Positions 8,343 to 17,537 of a stretch of DNA of 64,000 nt are shown here, one piece after another; within the stretch, counting starts at the first letter, position 1, and each line of letters opens with the position of its first letter. A program made the translations under genes and the position numbers. The notes under the pieces are model-generated. The model was given only the letters and a program-made list of their open reading frames with translations. It did not search any database and was not told where the DNA came from. Source of the DNA: Desulfobacteraceae bacterium (lineage in GTDB: Bacteria; Desulfobacterota; Desulfobacteria; Desulfobacterales; UBA5852); contig JABZFP010000041.1 of the NCBI GenBank assembly GCA_014237395.1, positions 124,001-188,000 on the forward strand. The letters are read 5' to 3'.

Positions 8343-9260
8343 CTATTTTTTCCCCTTGAGGCCAGCATCCTCTCCCTGATCGGCGTTGGCCACGTGCAGT
8401 TCGACATCCCCGGCGTTCATGGCCTCGACCAGCGCTTCCGTAGGCTGGCGGTCGGTAAACAGGGCGTCGATCTCATCGATGCTGCCCAGCCGGACCATGG
8501 CGTTGCGTCCGAATTTGGTATGGTCGGCCGCCAGAAACACCTTGCGCGAATTATCGATGATGGCCCGGGCCGCTCGGACTTCGCGATAGTCGAAATCGAG
8601 GAGCGTCCCATCCAAATCAATGCCGCTGATACCGATGATACCGAAGTCCACCCGGAACTGCTGGATAAAATCGATGGTCAAGGGCCCCACAATGCCGCCG
8701 TCCCGGGGCCGCACCAGGCCGCCGGCCACGATGATTTCAAAATGGTCGTTGCCCGCCAAGATCGAGGCCACGTTCAGGCTGTTGGTGATGACCCGCAGCC
8801 GCTCGTGGCCGCAGAGCAGTTTGGCAATTTCCTCGGTGGTCGTGCCAATATTGATAAAAAGCGATGCATGATCCGGTATGCAGGCCGCCACCATCCGCGC
8901 GATCTGTTCTTTTTCCTTAAGGCACAGCACCTTACGCTGGGTGTAGGCGACATTCTCGGTACTGGGGGGCAGGCCTGCGCCGCCATGATAGCGGTGAATG
9001 AGGCCTTCACGACTCAGGATATTGATATCGCGGCGGATGGTCTGGGGCGTGACGTCGAATTGCGCCGCCAGGTGTTCAATCGTGATAAACCCTTTGGATC
9101 GCACCAGATTCTGGATTTTGATGTGCCGGTCCCGCACCGGGGCGGATTTACCATTTATCGGCGGACTGCCGACAGACGGGCTGACTGGAAAATTGACCTT
9201 GCCGTGATTCTTGGAGGGAGAAGCCATCGCCGTTACGCTTTCTATGGCGGAATTACACAA
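8343..9260 (-). CDS. glpR: DeoR-family transcriptional regulator, GlpR type
   Basis: A 305-residue DeoR-family repressor. The winged helix-turn-helix (about residues 44-100) contains FITIEHLAAQFDVTPQTIRR and the RDI/HGG family signature. The C-terminal sugar-phosphate sensor domain follows, with GTTTEEIA and the characteristic ADHTKFGR. In E. coli GlpR responds to glycerol-3-phosphate, which suits the surrounding genes. The first about 40 residues are low-complexity, and an internal start (for example at 9227) is possible. It is divergent from glpA and upstream of the importer operon, so it probably controls both arms and itself. Confidence 0.85.
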   Translation of the reverse strand: MCNSAIESVTAMASPSKNHGKVNFPVSPSVGSPPINGKSAPVRDRHIKIQNLVRSKGFITIEHLAAQFDVTPQTIRRDINILSREGLIHRYHGGAGLPPSTENVAYTQRKVLCLKEKEQIARMVAACIPDHASLFINIGTTTEEIAKLLCGHERLRVITNSLNVASILAGNDHFEIIVAGGLVRPRDGGIVGPLTIDFIQQFRVDFGIIGISGIDLDGTLLDFDYREVRAARAIIDNSRKVFLAADHTKFGRNAMVRLGSIDEIDALFTDRQPTEALVEAMNAGDVELHVANADQGEDAGLKGKK

Positions 9261-9492
9261 TAAAAATTCGTATTAGAAAAAAAATGACTAAAAATGTAAA
9301 TAAAAGAAAATTTGCGTGACAAACTGCGGCTGTTCTGTTAGCGATTACGGTGAAAAAAGGATTTTTATACCGAATATAAGGAATAGACAGGCCGTAGCAT
9401 GGCCCTTTGATTTTCGCAAGAGAAAAAAATGTCTGTTCGAAACGCTAATCTGAAAAGATCCGATTACATTCACCGATCAATTGAGGACCGTT
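9261..9492. promoter_or_regulatory. Divergent glpR-glpA regulatory region
   Basis: This AT-rich 232-bp gap separates glpR (-) and glpA (+). It holds two related sites: TTCGTATTAGAAAA at 9267-9280, next to the glpR start, and the near-perfect inverted repeat TTTTCGCAAGAGAAAA at 9411-9426. A further TTCGAAA lies at 9437-9443. Both match the element upstream of glpS. No promoter could be placed with confidence. Confidence 0.5.
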
Positions 9493-11061
9493 TTGGAAAC
9501 TCAGGTACTGATCATCGGAGGTGGCGTCACGGGCACCGGCCTGGTGCGGGATCTGGCCCTGCGCGGGGTTGACTGCATCCTGGTCGAAAAACAGGATCTC
9601 AATGCCGGTGCCTCGGGCGGCAATCACGGCCTGCTGCACAGCGGGGCCCGCTATATCGCATCCGACCCGGCGGCGGCCGCCGAATGCCACCGGGAAAACC
9701 TGCTGCTGAAAAAACTGGCGCCCCACTGCATCGAAGACACCGGTGGACTTTTCGTCGCTGTGGCGGGTGACGACGAAGCGTACATCGCCGATTTTCCCCA
9801 GATGTGCAGCGCCTGCGGGATTCCCGCCCGGCCACTGACGCCGACCGAAGCCCGCGAGAGGGAACCGGCCCTCTCGGACCGCATCATCGCGGCCTATGCC
9901 GTGGACGATGCGGCCATCGACCCCTTCAAGCTGTCGCTGGACAACATGGCGGCCGGCTTGCAGCGCGGCAGCCAACTCCTGCGCTTTTCACAGGTCACCG
10001 GCTTCGAAACCCATGCCGGGCGCATCCGGTCGGTTCAGCTGAGAAACACACTTACCGGGCGGGAAACGCATGTCCGGGCCGATGTCGTGGTAAACGCCTC
10101 TGGCGCCTGGGCCGGCCAAGTGGCCGCCCTGGCCGGCATCGATATCCGTATCCGCTATTCCAAGGGCAGCCTGCTCGTCACCCATCACCGTATCGGACAG
10201 CGGGTCATCAATCGGCTGCGCAAGGCGACCGACGGCGACATCCTGGTTCCCGGCGGTACGGTGTCCATATTGGGGACGACTTCCGAGCGCTGCGTCTCGC
10301 CGGATGTGATTTATCCGGAAATCCACGAGGTCGACCATATCATCGACGAGGGGTCCGCCATGCTTCCCGTCCTCGCGAACACCCGCTATATCCGGGCCTA
10401 CTGCGGTGTACGGCCGCTGATCAGCAGTGACGATGAAGAGGGCGACGACCGCAGTGTAAGCCGCGGGTTTGCCCTGATCGACCATGCCGAAAGCACCCCC
10501 GGCCTCGACAATTTCATTACCATCTCGGGCGGCAAACTCACCACCTTTCGTCTGATGGCGGAAAAAACAGCCGACCAGGTTTGCCGGCGCCTGGGGCTGT
10601 GCCAGCCCTGCCGGACCCATATGGATCCGCTGCCGCAAACCGGGGATGCCCGCTGGACCGAACCGGGGCTGACCCCCAGCCTGTGGATCCGTCAAAACGA
10701 TCCCCGGGACATGCTGCTCTGCGAATGTGAAATGGTGCCCCAGAGCGTTGTCGACCAGCTCGTCGCATCGATTCGCAAACAGGGCGGAGACCCCAGCCTC
10801 AACGCCATCGGGCTGCGCAGCCGTATCGGTAAAGGCCCCTGCCAGGGAACGTTCTGCAGTCAGCGCCTGGCCGCCTATCTGTATGACCGCGGTGAGTTAG
10901 AGCAGGATCAGGGCCTGCGCGAACTGAGGTCTTTCATGGAAAAACGCTGGCGGGGCCAGCAGCCACTGCTGTGGGATATTTCCCTGGCCCAGGCCGAACT
11001 ACTGGAGGCCATGCACAGCGGCGTGTTCGGCTTGGAACAGCTCGACAAAACCCAAGGATAG
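9493..11061 (+). CDS. glpA: Anaerobic glycerol-3-phosphate dehydrogenase subunit A
   Basis: This FAD subunit oxidises sn-glycerol 3-phosphate to dihydroxyacetone phosphate. The N-terminal dinucleotide fold is VLIIGGGVTGTGLVRDLALR, followed by the GlpA/GlpD motif GASGGNHGLLHSGARY. A C-terminal BFD-like domain has CEC near residue 410 and a second pair in GKGPCQGTFC near 455, as in E. coli GlpA. I prefer the TTG at 9493 because GAGGA sits 5 nt before it; the TTG at 9481 would add four residues. It heads the operon glpA-glpB-Fe/S-hdrB-glpK. Confidence 0.9.
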   Translation: METQVLIIGGGVTGTGLVRDLALRGVDCILVEKQDLNAGASGGNHGLLHSGARYIASDPAAAAECHRENLLLKKLAPHCIEDTGGLFVAVAGDDEAYIADFPQMCSACGIPARPLTPTEAREREPALSDRIIAAYAVDDAAIDPFKLSLDNMAAGLQRGSQLLRFSQVTGFETHAGRIRSVQLRNTLTGRETHVRADVVVNASGAWAGQVAALAGIDIRIRYSKGSLLVTHHRIGQRVINRLRKATDGDILVPGGTVSILGTTSERCVSPDVIYPEIHEVDHIIDEGSAMLPVLANTRYIRAYCGVRPLISSDDEEGDDRSVSRGFALIDHAESTPGLDNFITISGGKLTTFRLMAEKTADQVCRRLGLCQPCRTHMDPLPQTGDARWTEPGLTPSLWIRQNDPRDMLLCECEMVPQSVVDQLVASIRKQGGDPSLNAIGLRSRIGKGPCQGTFCSQRLAAYLYDRGELEQDQGLRELRSFMEKRWRGQQPLLWDISLAQAELLEAMHSGVFGLEQLDKTQG

Positions 11062-11099
11062 CCTTTTCACGTTATGACAACCCCCTTCATGGCGATCAC

Positions 11100-12407
11100 A
11101 TGAAAACCGTTTGCCCCGAAATTGAATGCGATCTGCTGGTCATCGGGACCGGCATGGCGGGCATGGCCGCCGCACTCTTTGCCGCCCAGCGCGGCATTGA
11201 CACGGTCCAGGTGGGCATGACCGGAGAGCTCAACTTTGCCAGCGGTCTCTTGGATCTCCTGGGTATGCACCCGGTGGCCAAAGCGCAAATCTGGTCCGAC
11301 CCCTGGGAAGGCATTGCGCAGCTGATCCATGATCAGCCCGATCATCCCTATGCGCGCATTGGCGTGGACACCATCCGGGCCGCCATGGAGACCTTCATCG
11401 GTTTTTTAAATACGGCCGCCTTGCCATACCGCTGCCACGCCCATCAAAACGCCCAGGTGATCACACCCGTGGGGACCCTTAAAACCACCTACGCGCGGCC
11501 GGAAAGCATGGCGTGGATCGACCGCGCCCTGGCCAATCGGCCCCCCTGTCTGCTGGTTGATTTTCCGGGGCTCAGGGGGTTCAGTGCCCATCAGATCAAG
11601 GCCGTGCTGCACGAGCGCTGGCCTGATTTGCGCACGGCACGCCTGCCTTTTCCGGGCCTCACCGGCGAACTGCAGACCGAACGCATGGCGCGTCGCCTGG
11701 AAACCCCGGTGGCCCGGGCCCAACTGGCGGATGCGATTCGCCCGCAACTTGGCGATGCCCGGGGAGTGGGTCTGCCGGCCGTTTTGGGCATTGCCCGCAC
11801 CCAACTGGTGTTTACCGAACTCCAGCAGGCACTTGACGTACCTGTTTTCGAAATCCCCACCATGCTGCCGGCTGTCACGGGGTTGCGGCTGCGGGAATGT
11901 TTCGAACGGCAACTGCCTCAAATGGGTGTGCGCGCCCGTTATCAGCAAAAAATCCTTCCCACACCGTCCCTTGCCGGTGATTGCTTCATTTTAAAGGCGG
12001 GCGGTGAACTCCCTGAGGTGCAGGTGCGGGCGCGGGCGATTGTACTTGCCAGCGGCCGCTTTTTTGGGCAGGGACTGCATGCCGACCGGCATGCCATCCG
12101 GGAAACCATCTTCAACCTGCCAGTCCACCAGCCGGCCGACCGCAGCCAGTGGCACCGTAAAGAACTGTTTCATGACGAAGGCCATCCGATCCATCAGGCC
12201 GGTCTGTGCATTGACACTCAATTTCGACCCGTCGATGCGCAGGGACGCTGCGTTTATCCCAACCTGTTTGCTGCCGGTTCCATTCTGGCGCACCAGGACT
12301 GGATTCGACAAAAGTGCGGCAGCGGCCTGGCCATCGCCAGCGCCTATGCCGCCGTGCAAGCCTGCCAGGCCGTATTGGGACAAACCCCGCAGGCCGCTAC
12401 CGCATGA
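11100..12407 (+). CDS. glpB: Anaerobic glycerol-3-phosphate dehydrogenase subunit B
   Basis: A 435-residue flavoprotein with an N-terminal dinucleotide-binding fold (DLLVIGTGMAGMAAALFAAQRG is split here as DLLVIGTGMAGMAAALFA then AQRG). In E. coli, GlpB with GlpA forms the soluble dehydrogenase dimer. A C-terminal FAD-type motif ends in SGLAIASAYAA. The ATG at 11100 starts 38 bp after glpA; the longer upstream frame overlaps glpA and is not credible. Its length is close to that of E. coli GlpB. It is followed by the iron-sulfur subunits rather than a standard glpC. Confidence 0.88.
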   Translation: MKTVCPEIECDLLVIGTGMAGMAAALFAAQRGIDTVQVGMTGELNFASGLLDLLGMHPVAKAQIWSDPWEGIAQLIHDQPDHPYARIGVDTIRAAMETFIGFLNTAALPYRCHAHQNAQVITPVGTLKTTYARPESMAWIDRALANRPPCLLVDFPGLRGFSAHQIKAVLHERWPDLRTARLPFPGLTGELQTERMARRLETPVARAQLADAIRPQLGDARGVGLPAVLGIARTQLVFTELQQALDVPVFEIPTMLPAVTGLRLRECFERQLPQMGVRARYQQKILPTPSLAGDCFILKAGGELPEVQVRARAIVLASGRFFGQGLHADRHAIRETIFNLPVHQPADRSQWHRKELFHDEGHPIHQAGLCIDTQFRPVDAQGRCVYPNLFAAGSILAHQDWIRQKCGSGLAIASAYAAVQACQAVLGQTPQAATA

Positions 12408-12468
12408 CGATGGCATCCATGATCCATGACATTCGGCCCCTTGAGACCCACCCATTAAGGACGTTTGC

Positions 12469-14139
12469 GTGCTGACATCCAACGTGGCCACCATCGCTCT
12501 GGGCATCTGTCTGGCTGGCACTGCGTGGCGCATCAGCCGATGGTTCCGGAGTGACATCGGATCGGAAAGCGACGGTCTTTCGACCGGCCGGCGGCTGGCC
12601 GCTTACGGTCGTGCTCTGCCGCGCATCCTGGCCCACCCCCGCTTTTGGCCAAGAACGCGGATTTTCCTCTGGGAAATCGTGCTTCAAGGTCATCTTCTTC
12701 AGCAGAACCGGCTGCGCTGGGCCATGCATATGGCCATGTGCTACGGGGTTTTGCTGCTGGTGCTCCTGCATGCGCTGGACGATTGGACAGCACCTGTTTT
12801 TTTTGCCGACTATTACCCGACGCTCAACCCATTCCGCTGGCTGCGCAATTTTTTTGCTTTTCTGGTTTTGGCCGGTGTCCTGGGAACCGCTATCCGGCAT
12901 CGAACGCATACCCGCTTTAAACGCATCCGATCCAATGCCGACCGGCTGATTCTGCTGTTGTTAGCGGTCATCATCGTCAGCGGTATTCTGCTGGAGAGTT
13001 CCCAGATCCTATCCGTTTCCGTTTTTGAGGAAATGGTGGAGGATTATATGGGCGACGATGATCCTGACGAGGTGGCGGCCCTGCGGCACTATTGGGCCAC
13101 CGAAATGGGTGCCGCCCTGCCGGTCAGGGCCGATGAACGCATGGATGACGGGGCAGCGGGACAAATGGCCCACGAGGCCTACTGCGCCTCCTGCCATTCC
13201 CGGCCCCAGACGGCGTTTTTATCCTATCCGATTTCGCGTTTGTTGAAGCCCGTCGCAGGGATGATGGACGCCTTGCGTATCGACAACTGGCTGTGGACCC
13301 TACACTATCTGGCCAGCTGTCTGGCACTGGCCTGCCTGCCGTTCAGCAAATTTTTCCATCTGCTGGCCACACCGGTCAACCTGCTGGCCCGGGCCGCAGG
13401 GCCTGTCAGTGATGGCCCCCGGACTTTGCGTGCGGCTCGCAGAGCGCTGGGGTTGGATGCTTGCACCCATTGCGGCGTTTGCACCGAACACTGTTCGGTG
13501 GCCCCCTTTTTTCAGGTGATACCCAACCCGAGCATCCTCCCCTCCGAAAAACTTTTGGGCGTCAAGCGCCTGGCAGCGACCCGCGCACCGGACGTTGAAA
13601 TGGCGCTGCTGGCCGAAGGCAGCTTTACCTGCACCTTGTGCGGTCGCTGCACCCGGTGGTGCCCATCCGGGATCGATTTGCAGGACCTGTGGCAGGCCTC
13701 CCGACGGGATTTGATCCAACAAGGCTTTCCGCCGTTCTATGAGCAGGATGCTGCCACTGCGTCTTCCGTGCCCCGCGCATCCGCATCAACGCTTCCTGGC
13801 CACCCGCCCCTATCGCTGGGGTTGACGGACCGCCCCGAAACGTTCTGGGCCTGCGTCCAGTGCACCACCTGCACCAGCGTCTGCCCGGTGGTGGCCGCCA
13901 GTGACGATCCCCGCCGGGATCTCGATCTGACCCCGCAGCAGATCATGAACCTGATGCGCCTGCAGCTCAAAGAAAAGGCCTTTGGCTGTCGGATGCTGTG
14001 GGATTGCGTAACCTGCTACCAATGCCAGGAGCACTGCCCCCAGAATGTCAAAGTGGCGGATGTGCTCTATGAACTGCGCAACGAAGCCTGTCGGCGGGCG
14101 ATGCTCTCGCCGCAGGCCATCGCTGCTGAATCTTCGTAA
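12469..14139 (+). CDS. Membrane iron-sulfur protein, GlpC/HdrC-HdrE-like, with CxxCH
   Basis: A 556-residue protein occupying the position of glpC. It starts at GTG 12469 with AAGGA 7 nt upstream. The N-terminal half has about five hydrophobic helices (near residues 5-20, 83-103, 125-143, 158-178, 275-297) with histidines that could bind heme b, like HdrE/NarI-type quinone subunits. A CASCH site at about 239-243 could attach a c-type heme. The C-terminal half has four cysteine clusters (CTHCGVC, CTLCGRC, CVQCTTC, CVTCYQC, each with a later CP or CS), as in two double [4Fe-4S] ferredoxin modules. It probably passes electrons from GlpAB to menaquinone. E. coli GlpC has no membrane domain. Confidence 0.75.
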   Translation: MLTSNVATIALGICLAGTAWRISRWFRSDIGSESDGLSTGRRLAAYGRALPRILAHPRFWPRTRIFLWEIVLQGHLLQQNRLRWAMHMAMCYGVLLLVLLHALDDWTAPVFFADYYPTLNPFRWLRNFFAFLVLAGVLGTAIRHRTHTRFKRIRSNADRLILLLLAVIIVSGILLESSQILSVSVFEEMVEDYMGDDDPDEVAALRHYWATEMGAALPVRADERMDDGAAGQMAHEAYCASCHSRPQTAFLSYPISRLLKPVAGMMDALRIDNWLWTLHYLASCLALACLPFSKFFHLLATPVNLLARAAGPVSDGPRTLRAARRALGLDACTHCGVCTEHCSVAPFFQVIPNPSILPSEKLLGVKRLAATRAPDVEMALLAEGSFTCTLCGRCTRWCPSGIDLQDLWQASRRDLIQQGFPPFYEQDAATASSVPRASASTLPGHPPLSLGLTDRPETFWACVQCTTCTSVCPVVAASDDPRRDLDLTPQQIMNLMRLQLKEKAFGCRMLWDCVTCYQCQEHCPQNVKVADVLYELRNEACRRAMLSPQAIAAESS

Positions 14140-14169
14140 ACGGCAACAAGGCCAACGGCAGACAACACC

Positions 14170-15009
14170 ATGGCGCCAAACACCTATCTTTATTTTCCGG
14201 GCTGCAAGATCACCCCCTTCCTGCCCCAATACGATACCGCGACACGGGCGGTGCTCAGTGCACTCGATGTCCGCCTGGACCATACCGAACTGAACTGCTG
14301 CGGCTACCCGATGCGCCATCAGAATTTAGCCGCCTCGGTTCTGGCCGCTGCCCGCAACCTGGCCATTGCCGATCGGGAAGGGATGCCCCTGCTGACACCC
14401 TGCCAGTGCTGCTATGGCCAGCTGAAGCAAGCCGCTTACTGGCTGGGTGAAAACGCCGCCCTGCGCGACTTCGTCAATGGTCAGCTGAAGGCCGAGGGGC
14501 TTCTGTGGCACCGGGACATACCGGTGCGCCACCTGCTTTCGGTTCTGGCCGAGGATATCGGGCTTGCCGCGATCCGGGCCAGGGTGAGCCGGCCCCTGAA
14601 GGGGCTCCAGGTCGCCGCCCACTATGGCTGCCACGCCCTGCGGCCGGGCCATGTGGTGCAGCTGGACAACCCGCTGGCCCCCACGATTTTCGAAAACCTT
14701 ATCACCGCGATCGGGGCCACCGCTGTGGAGTGGCCGCTGCGGCTGGAATGCTGCGGCAACCCCATATGGGAAAAAAACCCGACCTTGTCCTTGAAGCTGA
14801 TGGCACGCAAACGGGAAGATGCCCACGCCGCCGGAGCACAGGTGCTGGCCACCGCCTGCACCTATTGCCAGCTCCAGTTTGACACCGTTCGCGATGCGCA
14901 TCCCACCGAAACCGAATCCCTGCCGGCGCGGCTTTACTCCCAGCTGCTGGGGCTTGCCTTGGGTCTACCGCATGACAGCCTGGGGCTTGCAGGGAGCGAG
15001 GCGGTTTAA
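14170..15009 (+). CDS. HdrB/GlpC-like CCG-domain protein
   Basis: A 279-residue protein with two cysteine-rich CCG domains as in heterodisulfide reductase HdrB/HdrD and the C-terminal part of GlpC. The first contains PGCK (C12), NCCGYP (C43-C44) and CQCC near residue 80; the second contains YGCH near 156, ECCGNP near 195 and ACTYC near 234. Such domains bind noncubane iron-sulfur clusters in Hdr enzymes. It starts 30 bp after the membrane iron-sulfur gene, so GlpC appears split and elaborated over two genes. Possible roles are electron relay within the G3P dehydrogenase or coupling to a thiol/disulfide pair. Confidence 0.8.
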   Translation: MAPNTYLYFPGCKITPFLPQYDTATRAVLSALDVRLDHTELNCCGYPMRHQNLAASVLAAARNLAIADREGMPLLTPCQCCYGQLKQAAYWLGENAALRDFVNGQLKAEGLLWHRDIPVRHLLSVLAEDIGLAAIRARVSRPLKGLQVAAHYGCHALRPGHVVQLDNPLAPTIFENLITAIGATAVEWPLRLECCGNPIWEKNPTLSLKLMARKREDAHAAGAQVLATACTYCQLQFDTVRDAHPTETESLPARLYSQLLGLALGLPHDSLGLAGSEAV

Positions 15010-15167
15010 CGTGCGGGCCGGTCCTATTGCCGGCGGTTTCCACGAGCGCCGTTGCTTGCTTTTTCTAGGGTTCTATGCACCAATGAAGCCTATCGCTACA
15101 CACGAACAAGGCCATCGATAACCATCATGGCTGCATCGCTGCAACTTCACAAGAAAGGAGAGCCGCC

Positions 15168-16676
15168 ATGGGCAGTTACATCGGCGCGGTTGACCTGGGG
15201 ACCACGAGCAATCGTTTCATTATCTTCGATCAAAAAGGGCGCATTGTCGGCCTGGATCAGAAGGAACATGAACAGATTTTTCCCAAGCCCGGCTGGGTGG
15301 AACACGACCCCATGGAAATCTGGCGGAACACCCAGGCGGTGATCCGGGGGGCACTCGGCAAAAGCGGCATCAAAAGCAGCGATCTGGCCGCCATCGGGAT
15401 CACCAACCAGCGCGAAACCGCTGTTGTATGGGACAAACACACCGGACGCCCTTTCTATAACGCCATCGTGTGGCAGTGCACCCGCACCGACACCATCTGC
15501 AACGATCTCATAGCGGAAGGCGGGCAGGATCGGTTCCGGGAACAGACCGGGCTCCCCATCGCAACCTATTTCTCAGGCCCCAAAATCAAGTGGATCCTGG
15601 ACAACGTGCCGGAGGCCCGCAGGGCGGCGGATAAGGGGGATGCCCTTTTCGGCACCATCGAAACCTGGATGATCTGGTGGCTGACCGGCGGCCCGCACCG
15701 GGGCGCGCATGTCACCGACGTCACCAACGCCAGCCGGACCCTGATGATGAACCTGAAAACGCTGGCATGGGACGCCGATATCCTGAAGACCCTCGGCATT
15801 CCACCGCAAATGCTGCCGCGCATCGTGCCGTCCGTGGACCGCGAAACCTGGGGGCATACCCTTCTGGACGGCCCCTTGAAAGCCACCGTGCCGGTTTGCG
15901 GCGCCCTGGGGGATCAGCAGGCGGCCCTGGTGGGTCAGACCTGCTTCGCCGTAGGGGAAGCCAAAAACACCTATGGCACTGGATGCTTCCTGCTGTTGAA
16001 CACCGGCCACGAACCGGTGGCGTCCCGCCACGGCTTGCTGACGACACTGGGCTATCAAGTCAGCGGCGAGAAACCCGTTTACTGCCTGGAAGGTTCCATC
16101 GCCATTGCCGGAGCGCTGGTGCAGTGGTTTCGCGACAACCTGAATCTGATCGAGCAGGCCCCGGAGATCGAGCAGCTGGCGCTTTCGGTGGCGGACAACG
16201 GCGGCGCCTATATCGTGCCGGCTTTCTCCGGGCTTTTCGCGCCCTATTGGCGTTCGGACGCCCGCGGGGCCATCGTAGGCCTGACGCGGTTCGTCAACAA
16301 GGGACACCTGGCCCGCGCCGTCCTGGAGGCCAACGCCTTTCAGACCCGCGACATCGTGGAAGCCATGAACAAGGATTCAGGGGTCGATCTGACCCGCCTC
16401 AAGGTGGACGGCGGCATGGTGGGCAACAACCTGCTGATGCAGTTCCAGTCCGATATTCTGGATGTGCCCGTCATCCGACCCGTGGTGACGGAAACCACGG
16501 CCTTGGGGGCGGCCTATGCCGCCGGCATGGCCGTGGGGTACTGGGCCAGTATGGACGACCTGCGCCAAAACTGGTCCGTGGACCAGACCTGGGAGCCAAG
16601 CATGGCGGCGGAAGAGCGGGAAAAGGCTTACCGGCGCTGGAAAAAAGCCGTGGAGCGCACCTTCGACTGGGTTTGA
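15168..16676 (+). CDS. glpK: Glycerol kinase
   Basis: A 502-residue FGGY-family kinase that phosphorylates glycerol to sn-glycerol 3-phosphate using ATP. The N-terminal phosphate motif is AVDLGTTSNRFIIFD, and the GlpK-typical GWVEHDPMEIW follows near residue 45. The ADP-site motif GTGCFLLLNTG is near 268, and the family region DGGMVGNNLLMQFQSDIL is near 408. A strong AAGGAGAG site precedes the ATG. It closes the glycerol operon and supplies the substrate of GlpAB; the 158-bp gap before it shows no terminator. Confidence 0.95.
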   Translation: MGSYIGAVDLGTTSNRFIIFDQKGRIVGLDQKEHEQIFPKPGWVEHDPMEIWRNTQAVIRGALGKSGIKSSDLAAIGITNQRETAVVWDKHTGRPFYNAIVWQCTRTDTICNDLIAEGGQDRFREQTGLPIATYFSGPKIKWILDNVPEARRAADKGDALFGTIETWMIWWLTGGPHRGAHVTDVTNASRTLMMNLKTLAWDADILKTLGIPPQMLPRIVPSVDRETWGHTLLDGPLKATVPVCGALGDQQAALVGQTCFAVGEAKNTYGTGCFLLLNTGHEPVASRHGLLTTLGYQVSGEKPVYCLEGSIAIAGALVQWFRDNLNLIEQAPEIEQLALSVADNGGAYIVPAFSGLFAPYWRSDARGAIVGLTRFVNKGHLARAVLEANAFQTRDIVEAMNKDSGVDLTRLKVDGGMVGNNLLMQFQSDILDVPVIRPVVTETTALGAAYAAGMAVGYWASMDDLRQNWSVDQTWEPSMAAEEREKAYRRWKKAVERTFDWV

Positions 16677-16691
16677 GACAAAGCGGTGCAA

Positions 16692-16727
16692 CATAAAACG
16701 CCGCTGCTGGGAACCAGCGGCGGCGTG
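16692..16727 (-). terminator. Terminator at the glpK/YkgJ convergence
   Basis: An 8-bp stem CGCCGCTG/CAGCGGCG is followed on the minus strand by TTTTATG. It serves the minus-strand YkgJ-type gene; the stem alone may also slow transcripts coming from glpK. Confidence 0.6.
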
Positions 16728-16751
16728 GGGCTTGCGTGGGTAAAACCGAGA

Positions 16752-17537
16752 CTAGCTGGGTGGATTTGGCGATTTCAGCTTAAAATCACCGATCTTATAA
16801 AGGATGAACTTGAGCCAGCTCATCCCGAAATTCAACAATTCAATTTCATCCGCTTTGATTTTTTCCTGGGTCGCCACATCGATATCATACCGCTCCAGGA
16901 ACGAACTGCTGAAAACAAACTCCCGAAACTTGTCAATGTTGTAGCTGGCCAGAAAAAACATCTGCTTGCTCTGTTCCGTCAACTTGATATTGGCCGGGAA
17001 TGAGCGTTTGCGCACCACCAGGTCGGTCCACTCGGCGTTGATATCGTCGTGGCGATCCACGCCCTGATCCTTGCGCCATTCCGCCACGGTCCACTCCTTA
17101 TCTTCCTCGAACCCCCGGCAGTGGGCCTCATCCACGAAGAAGTAGAAGCCCTCATCGTCCGCGCCTTCTTTGTGGGTCAGGGCGGCCACACCCAGCGGGT
17201 AGTAGCGGCACGTCGTGGGACGATCCTGATAAACGATACAGCCGTCGTCCCGCACGAAGGGGCAGGATTTCTGTTCGTCGTCCAGCAGTTTCAGGGTGAC
17301 TACCGGCAGGTCGGTTTTTTCCATGATATGGGGTTCGGTATAGATGGCCAGGAATTCTTCCGATGACAATCCCAGCCGGTTTTTCAGCAGGATGACATCG
17401 TAGGGCGTCAGAATGATATTGATTCCCCGGCAGCACTGGGTAAAACAGGACACGCCGGGATGGCATTTGAATTTAAAGTGATTTTTGAGGCCCACCCGCA
17501 TCGGGGCGATTCGGGCCATGTTATCCTGATCCGTCAT
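16752..17537 (-). CDS. YkgJ-family cysteine-cluster protein
   Basis: A 261-residue protein of the YkgJ/UPF0153 type, predicted metal-binding proteins often annotated as zinc/iron chelating. The cysteine cluster is KCHPGVSCFTQCCRG near residues 24-38. A second set includes CPFVRDDGC and TTCRYYP near 91-115. There is no signal peptide. It is monocistronic and convergent with glpK. No substrate or partner is known, and the neighbours give no hint. Confidence 0.7.
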   Translation of the reverse strand: MTDQDNMARIAPMRVGLKNHFKFKCHPGVSCFTQCCRGINIILTPYDVILLKNRLGLSSEEFLAIYTEPHIMEKTDLPVVTLKLLDDEQKSCPFVRDDGCIVYQDRPTTCRYYPLGVAALTHKEGADDEGFYFFVDEAHCRGFEEDKEWTVAEWRKDQGVDRHDDINAEWTDLVVRKRSFPANIKLTEQSKQMFFLASYNIDKFREFVFSSSFLERYDIDVATQEKIKADEIELLNFGMSWLKFILYKIGDFKLKSPNPPS

